From: an uncultured Clostridia bacterium
GTDB lineage: Bacteria > Bacillota > Clostridia > TANB77 > CAG-508
Direction of reading: 5' to 3'
DNA length: 64,000 nucleotides
Assembly: GCA_934177485.1 (NCBI GenBank)
Contig: CAKPPF010000001.1
Location: forward strand, 333,476-397,475
Shown: positions 16,659 through 26,219 of the stretch, piece after piece
Layout of the letters: every line of letters begins with the position of its first letter
How positions within the stretch are numbered: position 1 is the stretch's first letter
Notes under the pieces: generated by a model
The model's database searches: none
Seen by the model: the letters and a program-made list of their open reading frames with translations, nothing else
What the model was told of the DNA's origin: nothing
Program-made: the position numbers and the translations under genes

Positions 16659-16893
16659 ATTAGCAGACCTCCCTATGTGAAATTTTTTAATTGTTTTTAT
16701 CATTTGTATATGATATATTATTCTGATTTATAAAAATTGGTTACAAAGAAAGTTAGAATTTCTTTGTCGAATTATGTATTACGATTTATGTTGATTTTTA
16801 AAACAAAAAATATTAAAATCTAATTAATAATTTTTTCAATTTTAAATTTAATTCTAAAAAAATCCCAAAAAATAATTTTAAAAGGTGGTAAAA

Positions 16894-18433
16894 ATGTTAT
16901 CAAAAATAAATAGTATGTCTCTACAAGGATTAGAGGGATATCTTATTGAGGTACAAGTGGATGTTTCTAATGGAATGCCATGTTGTGAAATGGTCCGGCC
17001 TTCCGGACACTAGTGTTAAAGAAGCTAAAGAAAGAGTAAGAACAGCTATAAAAAATAGTGGATATGAGTTACTTAGTAAAAGGATAATTATAAATTTAGC
17101 GCCAGCAGATACAAAAAAAGAAGGCTCAATATTTGATTTGCCAATTGCCATTGGTATTTTGGTAGATTTAGGAGAAATTAATAATATTAATTTTGAAAAG
17201 CTTGCTTTTGTTGGAGAACTTTCGTTAGATGGAAAAATTAATAAAATAAATGGAATTCTTCCAATGTGTATAGAAGCACAAAAACTTGGAATAGAAAAAA
17301 TAATTGTACCAATAGAAAATGCAAATGAAGCAGCTATTGTAAATAATATAGAAGTTATTGGTGCTAAAAATTTAAAACAGGTTGTAGACTACTTAAACAG
17401 TAAAATAAGTATAGAACCAAGTAGAGTAGATTTGTCTAAAGTGTTTCATAATAGAAATAAATATATGCTCGATTTTTCAGAGGTAAAAGGGCAGGAAAAT
17501 ATAAAGCGTGCACTTGAAATAGCTGCTGCACGGAGGACACAATTGTTTATTAATTCGGAAGTCCAGGTTCACGGTAAAACTATGATGGCAAGAAGGATTC
17601 CATCAATTTTACCAGATTTAAATTTTGAAGAAGCTCTTGAAATAACGAAAATACATAGCATTGCTGGTGAACTTCCTAAAAATATGCCAATTATAACTAC
17701 TAGACCATTTAGATCTCCTCATCATACAGTATCTGGAACGTCTTTAGTTGGAGGAGGAAGAATACCTAAACCAGGAGAAATAAGTTTAGCACATTTTGGA
17801 GTGCTGTTTTTAGATGAATTACCAGAATTTAATAAAAATACTTTAGAAGTTATGCGAGGACCTCTAGAAGATGGTATTGTAACAATTAGTAGAGTAAATG
17901 CTACTTTAACATATCCATGCGATTTTATGTTTGTTGCTTCTATGAATCCGTGTCCTTGTGGCTATTATGGCTAAAAAGATAAAGAATGCACTTGCACGCC
18001 ACAGATGATTTCAAAATATATGGGAAAAATAAGTGGACCTTTGCTAGATAGAATAGATATACAAATTGAAGTAACACCCGTAAAATATAAAAAGTTGGAT
18101 AGTGATGAAAAGGCAGAAAGTTCAGAAACAATAAAAAATAGAGTGAATGCAGCAAGAAAAATCCAACTTGAAAGATATGCAAGTGAAAATATATACTCAA
18201 ATTCTCAACTAACCCCTAAACTTATAGAAAGATATTGCAAAATAAATACAGAAAGTAAAAAAATTTTGCAGGCAGCATTTGAAAAATTAGGCTTAAGTGC
18301 AAGAGCACATGGAAGAATTTTAAAAGTTGCAAGAACTATTGCAGATTTAGCTGGAGAAAAAGAAATTCAAACAGAACATATTGCAGAAGCTATTTTGTAT
18401 AGAAGTCTTGATAAAAAATACTGGAAAAATTAA
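16894..18433 (+). pseudogene. comM: ComM/YifB-type Mg-chelatase AAA ATPase, broken
   Basis: The original gene would encode about 510 residues: LonC-like N-domain (VSNGMP...VGLPDTSVKEAKERVR), an AAA ATPase, and a C-terminal domain. It starts after AAGGTGG. As given it is broken five times. Single extra C residues occur at 16996, 17531, 17556 and 17572, each directly before GG. Without them the reading is E-M-V-G-L-P-D-T and then AAAGGHNCLLIGSPGSGKTM, restoring Walker A. An in-frame TAA at 17972 lies between CPCGYYG and KDKECTCTPQ. ComM is a helicase aiding natural transformation; dprA and yraN follow as in many genomes. Confidence 0.9.
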
Positions 18434-18448
18434 AAAGGATTTTAAAAT

Positions 18449-19318
18449 ATGAAAGTAAAAGAAATAACACAAGACGATTATGAATATCCTAAAAAATTAC
18501 TACAAATAAAGGATAAACCAACAAAGTTATATGCTTTGGGAAATATTGATTTATTAAATAAAACATCTATTGCAATAGTTGGCTCAAGAGATTGCACTGA
18601 ATATGGGTATAAACAAGCTATTAGGTTTGCAAAAGAACTTTCACAAAAAAATATATGTGTAATAAGTGGAATGGCAAAAGGAATAGATACAGCAGCACAT
18701 ATAGGAGCAAAAATGTATTTAGGTGGAACAGTTGCAGTTTTGGGAGGAGGATTTAATGATATATTCCCAAAAGAAAATGAGAGCTTATTTAAAGAAATAT
18801 TAGAAGATGAGGGCTGTATAATTTCAGAATATGCACCTAATATTATGCATGAAAGCATATACTTTCCTAGAAGGAATAGAATTGTTGCAGGGCTTAGTGA
18901 TGCATTACTTGTAGTTGAAGCAAAATACAGAAGTGGAACAAGTATAACGGCTAAATATGCTGTAAAACAAAAGAAAACAGTTTATTGTATACCAAGTAGC
19001 TTAGAAAGTAAAAATGCATATGGAACAAGTAGACTAATACAAAATGGTGCCAAACTTGTAACATCTTCAAATGATATTTTAAAAGATTTTGGAATTAGTA
19101 TGTTAAAAAAAGCTAAAGAAACAAAAAAACATATAACTATAGACAAAAAGTATAAGGAAATATATGAAAAAATTTCACATATTCCAATTAGTATAAATGA
19201 GCTTCAGAAAATAACAAATAAAAACATTGTAGAAATAAATTCAGCCATAACAATGCTTGAATTACAAGGTGCCATAAAGCAAGTAGGAATTAATGAATAT
19301 ATACGAAATGAGGAATAA
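18449..19318 (+). CDS. dprA: DNA-processing protein DprA (Smf)
   Basis: Loads RecA on single-stranded DNA taken up during transformation. It has 289 residues with a Rossmann-like domain: AIVGSRDCTEYGYKQA, ISGMAKGIDTAAHIGA (the GSRxxT and SGxAxGID motifs), AVLGGGFNDIFPKEN, SEYAP and FPRRNRIVAGLSDALLVVEA. A small winged-helix-like C-terminal domain follows (ISINELQKITNKN). It lies 15 bp after the broken comM and ends just before yraN. The ribosome site is weak (AAGGAT). Confidence 0.95.
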   Translation: MKVKEITQDDYEYPKKLLQIKDKPTKLYALGNIDLLNKTSIAIVGSRDCTEYGYKQAIRFAKELSQKNICVISGMAKGIDTAAHIGAKMYLGGTVAVLGGGFNDIFPKENESLFKEILEDEGCIISEYAPNIMHESIYFPRRNRIVAGLSDALLVVEAKYRSGTSITAKYAVKQKKTVYCIPSSLESKNAYGTSRLIQNGAKLVTSSNDILKDFGISMLKKAKETKKHITIDKKYKEIYEKISHIPISINELQKITNKNIVEINSAITMLELQGAIKQVGINEYIRNEE

Positions 19319-19322
19319 AATT

Positions 19323-19703
19323 ATGTATCAAAGCCATGAAACAGGAAAAGATGGAGAAGAACTTGCTACTAAATATTTATTAGAAAAAGGATATAAAATT
19401 ATAGACAGAAATTTTAGTTGTAAACAAGGTGAAATAGATATTATTGCATTAGATAAAGATTATTATGTTTTTGTAGAAGTTAAAACAAGAACAAATGAAC
19501 ATTATGGAAAGCCAAGAGAAGCTGTTGATGAAAAAAAGAAAAAACATATATATTTTTCTGCACAGTACTATGTTAATTTAAAACATATTGAAAATAAGCC
19601 AATAAGAATAGATATAATTGAAGTATATAAAAGAAAAAATAAATATTATTTAAATCATATAAAAAATGCAATAATAGAGAAACCAAAAAAATATTTTTGT
19701 TGA
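19323..19703 (+). CDS. YraN/UPF0102 family endonuclease-like protein
   Basis: A 126-residue member of the restriction-endonuclease-like UPF0102 family. I start at the ATG with GAGG 10 bases upstream, 4 bp after the dprA stop; earlier in-frame ATGs are possible. Motifs are GKDGEELATKYLLEKGYKIIDRNF, then GEIDIIALDKDYYVFVEVKTR, which holds the D-x-ExK type catalytic signature, and the usual basic region. Its cellular role is unknown, but it sits with comM-dprA in many bacteria. Confidence 0.92.
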   Translation: MYQSHETGKDGEELATKYLLEKGYKIIDRNFSCKQGEIDIIALDKDYYVFVEVKTRTNEHYGKPREAVDEKKKKHIYFSAQYYVNLKHIENKPIRIDIIEVYKRKNKYYLNHIKNAIIEKPKKYFC

Positions 19704-19769
19704 AATAATAATTATAAAGATATATAATAAGTTTGTAAAAACGAGGTAACTAAAATATAGGAGGCAAAT

Positions 19770-21008
19770 ATGCAGTCTTTAAAAGAATTCTATAAAATAG
19801 GTAATGGACCCTCAAGTTCGCATACAATGGGACCTAAAAGAGCGACATTATGGTTTAAGTCTAAAAATCCAGATGCAGATAGATTTGATATATTTCTATA
19901 TGGCTCACTAGCATTTACTGGTAAGGGACATTTAACAGATAAAATAATTAAGGATACTTTAGAACCAATAGAAACTAATATAATATTTGATACTAAACAA
20001 ATATGCGATAAACATCCAAATACTATGGATTTAGTAGCATATAAAAATGGAGAAAAAATATCTAAAGCACGAGTATATTCTGTTGGTGGAGGTACAATAG
20101 AAATAGAAGGTCAAAAACAAGAAATACTTCCAGATATATATAAACTTGAAAGTTTTAATGATATTAAAAAATATTGTATAAATAATAATAAAGAAATATT
20201 TGACTATGTTGTAGAAACAGAGGGAGAAGATATAATAGACTTTTTAAAAAACGTGTGGCATACAATGCAAAAATGTGTTGAATGTGGCATAAACAAAGAA
20301 GGCATTATACCAGGAAAACTCGGAATAGAAAGAAAGGCTAAGAAAATTTTTAACAATACAGAGGGAGACTCAGATCCAGTTTTAAAGAAAACAAGAATAC
20401 TTACAAGTTATGCATATGCAGTAAGCGAAAACAATGCATCAGGAGATGTTATTGTTACAGCACCAACCTGTGGGGCTTCTGGAATTGTCCCTGCAGTACT
20501 TTGTTATTTACAAGAGGAATTTAATATAGATGAAGAAAAAATAATAAAAGCATTAGCTGTTGCTGGAACAATTGGAAACTTAATAAAAACTAATGCATCA
20601 ATAAGTGGAGCAGAATGTGGTTGTCAAGCTGAAATAGGAACAGCGTGTTCTATGGCAGCAGGTGCAACAGCATATTTAATGGGACTAAGCCTTGAGCAAA
20701 TAGACAATGCAGCAGAAATTGCAATGGAACACCATTTAGGTTTAACATGTGACCCAATTTATGGATATGTTCAAATCCCATGTATTGAAAGAAACGCAGT
20801 AGGAGCCTTAAGAGCAATAGATGCTGCTAATATGGCTAAAATTGTAAATGGAAAAAGTTATATACCATTTGATTTAGTAGTAGAAACAATGTATGAAACA
20901 GGAAAAGACTTAAATTCTCATTATAGAGAAACTAGCAAGGGAGGACTTGCTAAAAAATATTGTAGGAATAAATATATTATGAATAAAAAAGATATAATAG
21001 ACGAGTAA
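19770..21008 (+). CDS. L-serine dehydratase, iron-sulfur-dependent, single chain
   Basis: Deaminates L-serine to pyruvate and ammonia with a [4Fe-4S] cluster. It has 412 residues, with GGAGG 7 bases upstream. The beta domain comes first (FYKIGNGPSSSHTMGPKRA) and then the alpha domain (DVIVTAPTCGASGIVPAVL, SGAECGCQAEIGTACSMAAGATAYLMG, MEHHLGLTCDPIYGYVQIPC), which supplies the cluster cysteines. The fused order matches single-chain SdaA rather than the two-gene sdaAA/sdaAB type usual in Firmicutes. It stands alone and is followed by a long palindrome. Confidence 0.92.
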   Translation: MQSLKEFYKIGNGPSSSHTMGPKRATLWFKSKNPDADRFDIFLYGSLAFTGKGHLTDKIIKDTLEPIETNIIFDTKQICDKHPNTMDLVAYKNGEKISKARVYSVGGGTIEIEGQKQEILPDIYKLESFNDIKKYCINNNKEIFDYVVETEGEDIIDFLKNVWHTMQKCVECGINKEGIIPGKLGIERKAKKIFNNTEGDSDPVLKKTRILTSYAYAVSENNASGDVIVTAPTCGASGIVPAVLCYLQEEFNIDEEKIIKALAVAGTIGNLIKTNASISGAECGCQAEIGTACSMAAGATAYLMGLSLEQIDNAAEIAMEHHLGLTCDPIYGYVQIPCIERNAVGALRAIDAANMAKIVNGKSYIPFDLVVETMYETGKDLNSHYRETSKGGLAKKYCRNKYIMNKKDIIDE

Positions 21009-21041
21009 GAACAATCATAGATTCTTCTGAAACAAATTACA

Positions 21042-21080
21042 ATATTATGTGGGCAGATCTTTTGTCTGCCCACATAATAT
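21042..21080. terminator. Family B palindrome with extended arms, shared terminator
   Basis: Perfect 16-bp arms ATATTATGTGGGCAGA / TCTGCCCACATAATAT around a 7-nt loop, between convergent serine dehydratase and spoIVA. It carries the GGGCAG family B core and would work as a hairpin on either strand. Confidence 0.7.
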
Positions 21081-21089
21081 AAAATTATT

Positions 21090-22568
21090 TTAAAGTATTA
21101 TACAAATTAATCCTCCGCTACCTTCATTTATTATTCTTTGTAAAGTTTCTTGAAGTTTCATTTGAGCATCTTCAGGCATTTTGGATAATTTATTTTGTAA
21201 TCCTTCATTTACAAGTTCATGTAAATTTTTTCCAAATATATTTGATTCCCAAATTTTAAGTGGATCGTTTTCAAATTCAGAAAGTAAGTAATTTACTAAT
21301 TCTTCAGACTGCTTTTCACTTCCAACTATTGGAGATACTTCTGTTTCAATGTCTGCTCTTATCATATGTATTGATGGTGCACGTGCTTTTAATTTTACTC
21401 CAAATCTAGAACCCTGTTTTACTATTTCTGGCTCATCTAATATAAGTTCTTCAATTGATGGAGTAACAATTCCATATCCTTTTTGTTTTACTTCATTTAA
21501 TGCATATGATATTTTATCATATTCTTTTTTTACAGAAGATAAATTTGAAATTGTTGTAAATAAATCACCTTCATTTGCTATGTTGATTCCAGATACTTCT
21601 GTTAAAACTTTATAAAATAAATCTTCTTTTAATGTAATTGTAATATTTACTTCGCCATTTCCTAAATTAATATCATCTGAGCTACATTTGTCTATCACTT
21701 CAGTATTTTGAAGAGTTGTTATTGCTTTGTCTATTTCTTTTAATTCAGATATATCACTAAATGCATTCATAATGTCTGCATAAAGAGATGTTTTTAGCCA
21801 ATGAGTATTATCAAGAGCATCTATCCATTTTGGAAAATCTATATTAATTTGTTCAATTGGAAATTCATATAAAACTCTACTAAAGATATTATTTATGTCT
21901 GTTGTTTCTAAATTAGAGCAGTCTGCTGGAATAACTGGTGCATCATATTTTTCTTCTAATTCATCTGCCAAACCTCTAGTATATTCAGAATATGGAGAAC
22001 TAGAGTTTAAAACAATTGCAAATGGTTTATTTAATTCTTTTAGCTCTCTTACAACTCTTTCTTCTGCCTCAAGATAATCTTCTCTTGGAATGTCTGTAAT
22101 GCTACCATCTGTTGTTACTAATAATCCTATAGTAGAATGTTCTTTTATAACTTTTCTAGTACCAATTTCTGCTGCATCTTCAAAAGGAATTTCTTCATCT
22201 GACCATGGAGTTCTAACCATTCTTGGCATATCATCTTCTAAATATCCAATTGCATTATTAACTAAATAACCTACACAATCAACTAAACGAGTTTTTAATT
22301 TTAAGTTGTTGCCAATTGTAATATCAATTGCTTCGTTTGGAACAAACTTTGGTTCAGTAGTCATTATAGTTCTACCAGCTGCACTTTGTGGCAATTCATC
22401 TAAAGCTCTTTGTCTTTTGTATTCACCCTCAATATTAGGTATAACCATTAAATCCATGAATTTTTTTATAAATGTAGATTTACCAGTTCTTACAGGACCA
22501 ACAACTCCGATATAAATATCACCATCTGTACGAGTAGCTATATCTTGATATAAATTCAAATTATCCAT
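21090..22568 (-). CDS. spoIVA: Stage IV sporulation protein A (coat morphogenetic ATPase)
   Basis: SpoIVA polymerises on the forespore surface by ATP hydrolysis and is the base of the spore coat. It has 492 residues, full length, and begins after GGAGG. The TRAFAC-type ATPase has GVVGPVRTGKSTF (Walker A) at about 22-34, TTEPKFVPNEA, and the DCVGYLV motif. The middle and C-terminal domains end with GSGGLICIIL, the conserved C-terminus needed for localisation. In the family it is transcribed by SigE in the mother cell; I see no certain SigE box here. It is a single gene, convergent with the serine dehydratase. Confidence 0.97.
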   Translation of the reverse strand: MDNLNLYQDIATRTDGDIYIGVVGPVRTGKSTFIKKFMDLMVIPNIEGEYKRQRALDELPQSAAGRTIMTTEPKFVPNEAIDITIGNNLKLKTRLVDCVGYLVNNAIGYLEDDMPRMVRTPWSDEEIPFEDAAEIGTRKVIKEHSTIGLLVTTDGSITDIPREDYLEAEERVVRELKELNKPFAIVLNSSSPYSEYTRGLADELEEKYDAPVIPADCSNLETTDINNIFSRVLYEFPIEQINIDFPKWIDALDNTHWLKTSLYADIMNAFSDISELKEIDKAITTLQNTEVIDKCSSDDINLGNGEVNITITLKEDLFYKVLTEVSGINIANEGDLFTTISNLSSVKKEYDKISYALNEVKQKGYGIVTPSIEELILDEPEIVKQGSRFGVKLKARAPSIHMIRADIETEVSPIVGSEKQSEELVNYLLSEFENDPLKIWESNIFGKNLHELVNEGLQNKLSKMPEDAQMKLQETLQRIINEGSGGLICIIL

Positions 22569-22743
22569 TTAAAAATTAACCTCCTTAAAAATGTTTGTAC
22601 AATAAACTTTATTAATTAATATTACAGTCAAATGAGATTATTACAAAAATTTTAAAAAATTTTGCTAATTACACAATAAAAAGACACATAATATTCATAA
22701 TAAAAAAGTATAATTCTAATATCAAAAGAAGGAGGGTGATCTT

Positions 22744-23397
22744 ATTAACGAAGTAGAATTAGAAAATAAACAAGTAGTTTCTAAAGATCCAATTTTTGAA
22801 AAACTTATGATGGTATATACAATTGCCTTAGCTGAAACTAAAAAGAAGATGCTTTTATTACAAAATAAGTTAAGTAAAAAAAATACATATGATGTAATTA
22901 CCAATATTTCTACTAGAATAAAAGAACCTACTAGTATAATTAATAAAATGAATAAAAAAGGATATGATATAACCTACAAAGATTTAATAGAAAACATAAA
23001 TGATATAGCTGGACTAAGAATTGTATGTACATCGGAAAAAGCAGTTTATGAAATAGAAAAAGAAATACAAAACATGAAGGATATTAATGTATTAAAGAAA
23101 AAAGATTATATAAAAAATCCAAAGGAAAGTGGATATTCTGCATATCATTTAATAGTTGAAGTCCCCGTAATTATAAAAGAAAACAAAATATGGGTGAAAG
23201 TTGAAATACAAATACGTACTTTGGCAATGGACTTCTGGGCGAATATAGAGCATAAACTAAGATACAAAACAGAAAATAAAATATCTAAAAAAAATAGTAA
23301 TAAATTAAAAATATATGCTAAAATTCTTATAAGAATAAATAAAAAAATGGAGAGAATACATAGACAAAACATTGACAAAAATTTTTATTATGTATAA
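22744..23397 (+). CDS. Small alarmone synthetase-like (RelA/SpoT domain) protein, probable ATT start
   Basis: GTP/GDP pyrophosphokinase family of the RelQ/RelP type, making (p)ppGpp without a hydrolase domain. Motifs are ISTRIKEPTSIINKMNKKG (substrate-binding RxKxxxS), DIAGLRIVC, GYSAYHLIVEVP and VEIQIRTLAMDFWANIEHKLRYK. The first ATG (22807) has no ribosome site. The frame extends upstream to an ATT at 22744, which is 8 bases after GGAGGGTG, giving 217 residues, like RelQ. A non-AUG start (as in infC) is therefore likely; confidence in the family is higher than in the start. Confidence 0.82.
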   Translation: MNEVELENKQVVSKDPIFEKLMMVYTIALAETKKKMLLLQNKLSKKNTYDVITNISTRIKEPTSIINKMNKKGYDITYKDLIENINDIAGLRIVCTSEKAVYEIEKEIQNMKDINVLKKKDYIKNPKESGYSAYHLIVEVPVIIKENKIWVKVEIQIRTLAMDFWANIEHKLRYKTENKISKKNSNKLKIYAKILIRINKKMERIHRQNIDKNFYYV

Positions 23398-23860
23398 AAT
23401 ACTTGTAGATTAGAACAAAGGAGAAAAAACAAGTAACTGAAATGGTTGATACTGTATACACCCCATGTAATTTAATTAATAAAAATACAAATGGACAATA
23501 TATATGTGCATTTAATAATAGTACAAATATAATTGTAGGGACAAAGACCTACCCATACATACTTTCACGCAATTAGCAATACAAGATAGATGAATTAATA
23601 TATAAATTCACCTATCATTTTTGTGTTTAAATTAATTACATATAAATATAGTGGTAGGTCTAATACAGCAAAGAACATAAATACAAAAGGTGTAGGTGAG
23701 CAGGTCTTGCGCCTGCCTGAAAAATTACGTTATTAAAGTTTAAAAATATAAATAAAAAATTGATAGTGTAGAATAGTTTATGAAAAATCGTAGCGGAGCA
23801 CAGTGTGCTCCATAAAAATAAAATTAGTTTACTCTACCATAAAATCTAAGGAGGAAAAAA
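23398..23860. other. Gene-free gap with degenerate family B repeats
   Basis: Holds two decayed family B palindromes (23535-23554 GTAGGGACAAAGACCTACCC and 23700-23717 GCAGGTCTTGCGCCTGCC) and a small hairpin GGAGCAC-AGT-GTGCTCC near 23796. No start codon with a ribosome site is seen until 23861. Confidence 0.55.
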
Positions 23861-24694
23861 ATGAAGGAAAAAATTAAAAATATGAAAGGTATAACACTTG
23901 TAGCACTTATAATAACTATAATTGTATTACTTATATTAGCTGTAGTGGCTATAACATCAATAAACAATAACAAAATTATAGAATATGCTAAAAATGGAAG
24001 AGATAGCTATAACCAAAAAGCAACAGATGAAAAAGAAAAAATAAATAGCTATGAGCAGTATATAAAAGGCAGCATTTCAAATTCAGGTGGAGGAACAACT
24101 GGAGAAAGAACATTTTATGGCTTAGGTGATGGCGAAGACTTTTTGCAAATGATTAAACTTAAAAGTAATAATAAAATAGATAATTTGGTTTATAGATTTT
24201 CTAATGGAGAAGAAGTAAGTGGAGAAGATTATGAAGGCGTAGGCAGAGATATTTGGTCATATACAATATCTGATGGTAAATATTATATTATTATGAAAGA
24301 TGAAGATACAGGAGAGGATAGACAAGAAGAGTTTACTATTACTAAAGTTGGAGATTATAATTTACTTAACCTTTTTGATTTACATTTTATTGAAGGACAG
24401 CCACCTGTTGTTGAAGATTTAATTGGAAAAAATTATACCGAAACTCGTAGTGGAGATACATATACTATGAAAAAATCTACTGCTAATGGTGTTAGCTTTA
24501 TGAATTTTTATTATACCAAAGTAAAAGATAGTGACCATATTGTTATTATTGGAAATACCGTGTATGAAATGAATAAAGGAAGTTTTGATGAATTTGGAAC
24601 TATAAATTTAGATAAAACATCATCAGCTTATGGAACAATCACACAAATAGATGATAAAGATGGAAGTGAATATACATATACTCCAAGCAATTAA
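23861..24694 (+). CDS. Type IV pilin-like protein with prepilin signal
   Basis: A 277-residue protein after AAGGAGG. It opens with a short basic leader, then MKGITLVALIITIIVLLILAVVAI (split here as KGITLVAL and the hydrophobic helix that follows). This is the class III prepilin pattern common in Clostridia, with Ala in place of the usual Glu5. The remainder has a Gly/Ser hinge (SNSGGGTTGER) and a soluble acidic domain rich in Asp, Gly and Tyr. It is expected to be processed by a prepilin peptidase and exported; no other pilus gene is next to it. The product family of the soluble domain is unknown. Confidence 0.75.
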   Translation: MKEKIKNMKGITLVALIITIIVLLILAVVAITSINNNKIIEYAKNGRDSYNQKATDEKEKINSYEQYIKGSISNSGGGTTGERTFYGLGDGEDFLQMIKLKSNNKIDNLVYRFSNGEEVSGEDYEGVGRDIWSYTISDGKYYIIMKDEDTGEDRQEEFTITKVGDYNLLNLFDLHFIEGQPPVVEDLIGKNYTETRSGDTYTMKKSTANGVSFMNFYYTKVKDSDHIVIIGNTVYEMNKGSFDEFGTINLDKTSSAYGTITQIDDKDGSEYTYTPSN

Positions 24695-24724
24695 AGTATT
24701 TAGCAAATGTTAAAAAATAATTTT

Positions 24725-24745
24725 GGGCAGGCATAAAACCTGCCC
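24725..24745. repeat. Family B palindromic repeat
   Basis: GGGCAGG / CCTGCCC with loop CATAAAA, 30 bp after the pilin-like gene; it may also end that transcript. Confidence 0.75.
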
Positions 24746-24780
24746 TTAATATGTACCTACAATATATGATTAACTATATC

Positions 24781-24809
24781 TTGACAATAATTATAATTGT
24801 GTATATTAT
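24781..24809 (+). promoter_or_regulatory. glmU promoter
   Basis: TTGACA (24781-24786), 17 bp, TATTAT (24804-24809), 50 bp before the glmU start. Confidence 0.7.
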
Positions 24810-24859
24810 AGTAATAAATTTGAAAAATATCATAAACTATTAATAGGAGGAAAAGATAG

Positions 24860-26119
24860 ATGGAACAAGAGGTTATTGCGTTAGTGCTTGCCGCTGGCAA
24901 AGGCACTAGAATGAAGTCAGATAAATCTAAATTAGTACATAAGATATATGGTAAAGAATTAGTTAAAAGAGTAGTTGAAACTGCAAAAAAATCAGGAGTT
25001 AATGATGTTATTGCTGTTGTAGGTTATAAAAAAGAACAAGTACAACAGGTATTAGGAGATAGTGTAAAATATGCATATCAAGATGAAATGCTTGGAACAG
25101 GGCATGCTGTTTTACAAGCTGAGGAGTATTTAAAAGATAAACATGGAAAAGTTGTAGTTTTAAATGGAGATGTACCAATTCTAAGACCAGAGACTGTTAA
25201 AAAATTTATTGAAAAAAGTATTAAGAACAAAGAATATGCTACAATTCTAACAGCAATTTACAATAATCCAACAGGATATGGAAGAGTTGTAAGAGATATT
25301 GGAGGAAATGTAAAAGCTATAGTAGAGGAAAAAGATGCAACAGAGGACGAAAGAAACATCCAAGAAATTAATGCTGGAATTTATTGTTTTGACATACAAG
25401 AATTATTAAAAGCATTAAAAGAATTAAAACCAAACAATGTTCAAAATGAATATTATATAACAGATATAATAAAAATTATGAATGATAAAGGTTTAAAAAC
25501 AGGAGCGGTTATAGTAGAAGACAATACAGAAATATTGGGTGTAAATGATAAAATACAATTAGAATTATTAACAAAGGTATTAAAACTACGTATCAATCAG
25601 TATCATCTGAAAAATGGAGTAACTATAGAAGATATAGATAATACATATATATATGATGATGTAGAAATAGGTACAGATACAGTTATTCATCCAAATACTA
25701 CTATTAAAAATGATGTTATCATTGGAAAAGATTGTGAAATAGGACCTAATAGCTATATAAGAGAAGGTTGCAGACTAGATGATAAAGTAAAAATTGGAAG
25801 TTTTGTGGAAATAAAAAAAGCTATTATAGGCAAAGGTACTAAAGTTCCTCATTTATCTTATATGGGAGATTGTGAAATTGGTGCAGGAACAAATATTGGT
25901 TGTGGTACAATAACATGTAATTATGATGGCTTTAAAAAGAGCAAAACAATAATAGGAGAAAATAGTTTTGTTGGTTCAAATGTTAATTTAATTGCTCCAG
26001 TCACATTAGGAAAAAATACATTTATTGCAGCTGGTTCAACAATTACAAATGATGTTCCAGATTATGCACTTTCTATAGCAAGGCAAAGACAGCTTAATAA
26101 AGAGGGTTGGAATAAGTAA
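24860..26119 (+). CDS. glmU: Bifunctional UDP-N-acetylglucosamine pyrophosphorylase / GlcN-1-P acetyltransferase
   Basis: Makes UDP-GlcNAc for peptidoglycan from GlcN-1-P. It has 419 residues with GGAGG upstream. The N-terminal uridyltransferase has VLAAGKGTRMKSDKSK (10-25) and LNGDVPIL. The C-terminal left-handed beta-helix acetyltransferase has hexapeptide repeats (IGKDCEIGPNSYIREG, IGAGTNIGCGTITCNYDGFKK). It ends soon after ARQRQLNKEGW and lacks the extra C-terminal tail of the ~455-residue homologues. A strong terminator follows. Confidence 0.95.
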   Translation: MEQEVIALVLAAGKGTRMKSDKSKLVHKIYGKELVKRVVETAKKSGVNDVIAVVGYKKEQVQQVLGDSVKYAYQDEMLGTGHAVLQAEEYLKDKHGKVVVLNGDVPILRPETVKKFIEKSIKNKEYATILTAIYNNPTGYGRVVRDIGGNVKAIVEEKDATEDERNIQEINAGIYCFDIQELLKALKELKPNNVQNEYYITDIIKIMNDKGLKTGAVIVEDNTEILGVNDKIQLELLTKVLKLRINQYHLKNGVTIEDIDNTYIYDDVEIGTDTVIHPNTTIKNDVIIGKDCEIGPNSYIREGCRLDDKVKIGSFVEIKKAIIGKGTKVPHLSYMGDCEIGAGTNIGCGTITCNYDGFKKSKTIIGENSFVGSNVNLIAPVTLGKNTFIAAGSTITNDVPDYALSIARQRQLNKEGWNK

Positions 26120-26129
26120 AAAAATGGGA

Positions 26130-26171
26130 AAAAATAGAAGAAAAGTTTTATGCTTTTCTTCTATTTTTTTG
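26130..26171 (+). terminator. glmU terminator
   Basis: 16-bp stem AAAAATAGAAGAAAAG / CTTTTCTTCTATTTTT with a 7-nt loop and a T-run. Confidence 0.85.
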
Positions 26172-26219
26172 TTCTATAAAATAATAAATTGAATATATAT
26201 AAATATAGAAAGGACAAAC

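Noticed and set aside
17972..17974. TAA recoding (read-through stop) in comM
   Set aside because: All other genes here use TAA as a normal stop, and comM has four further lesions, so simple gene decay or error is more likely.
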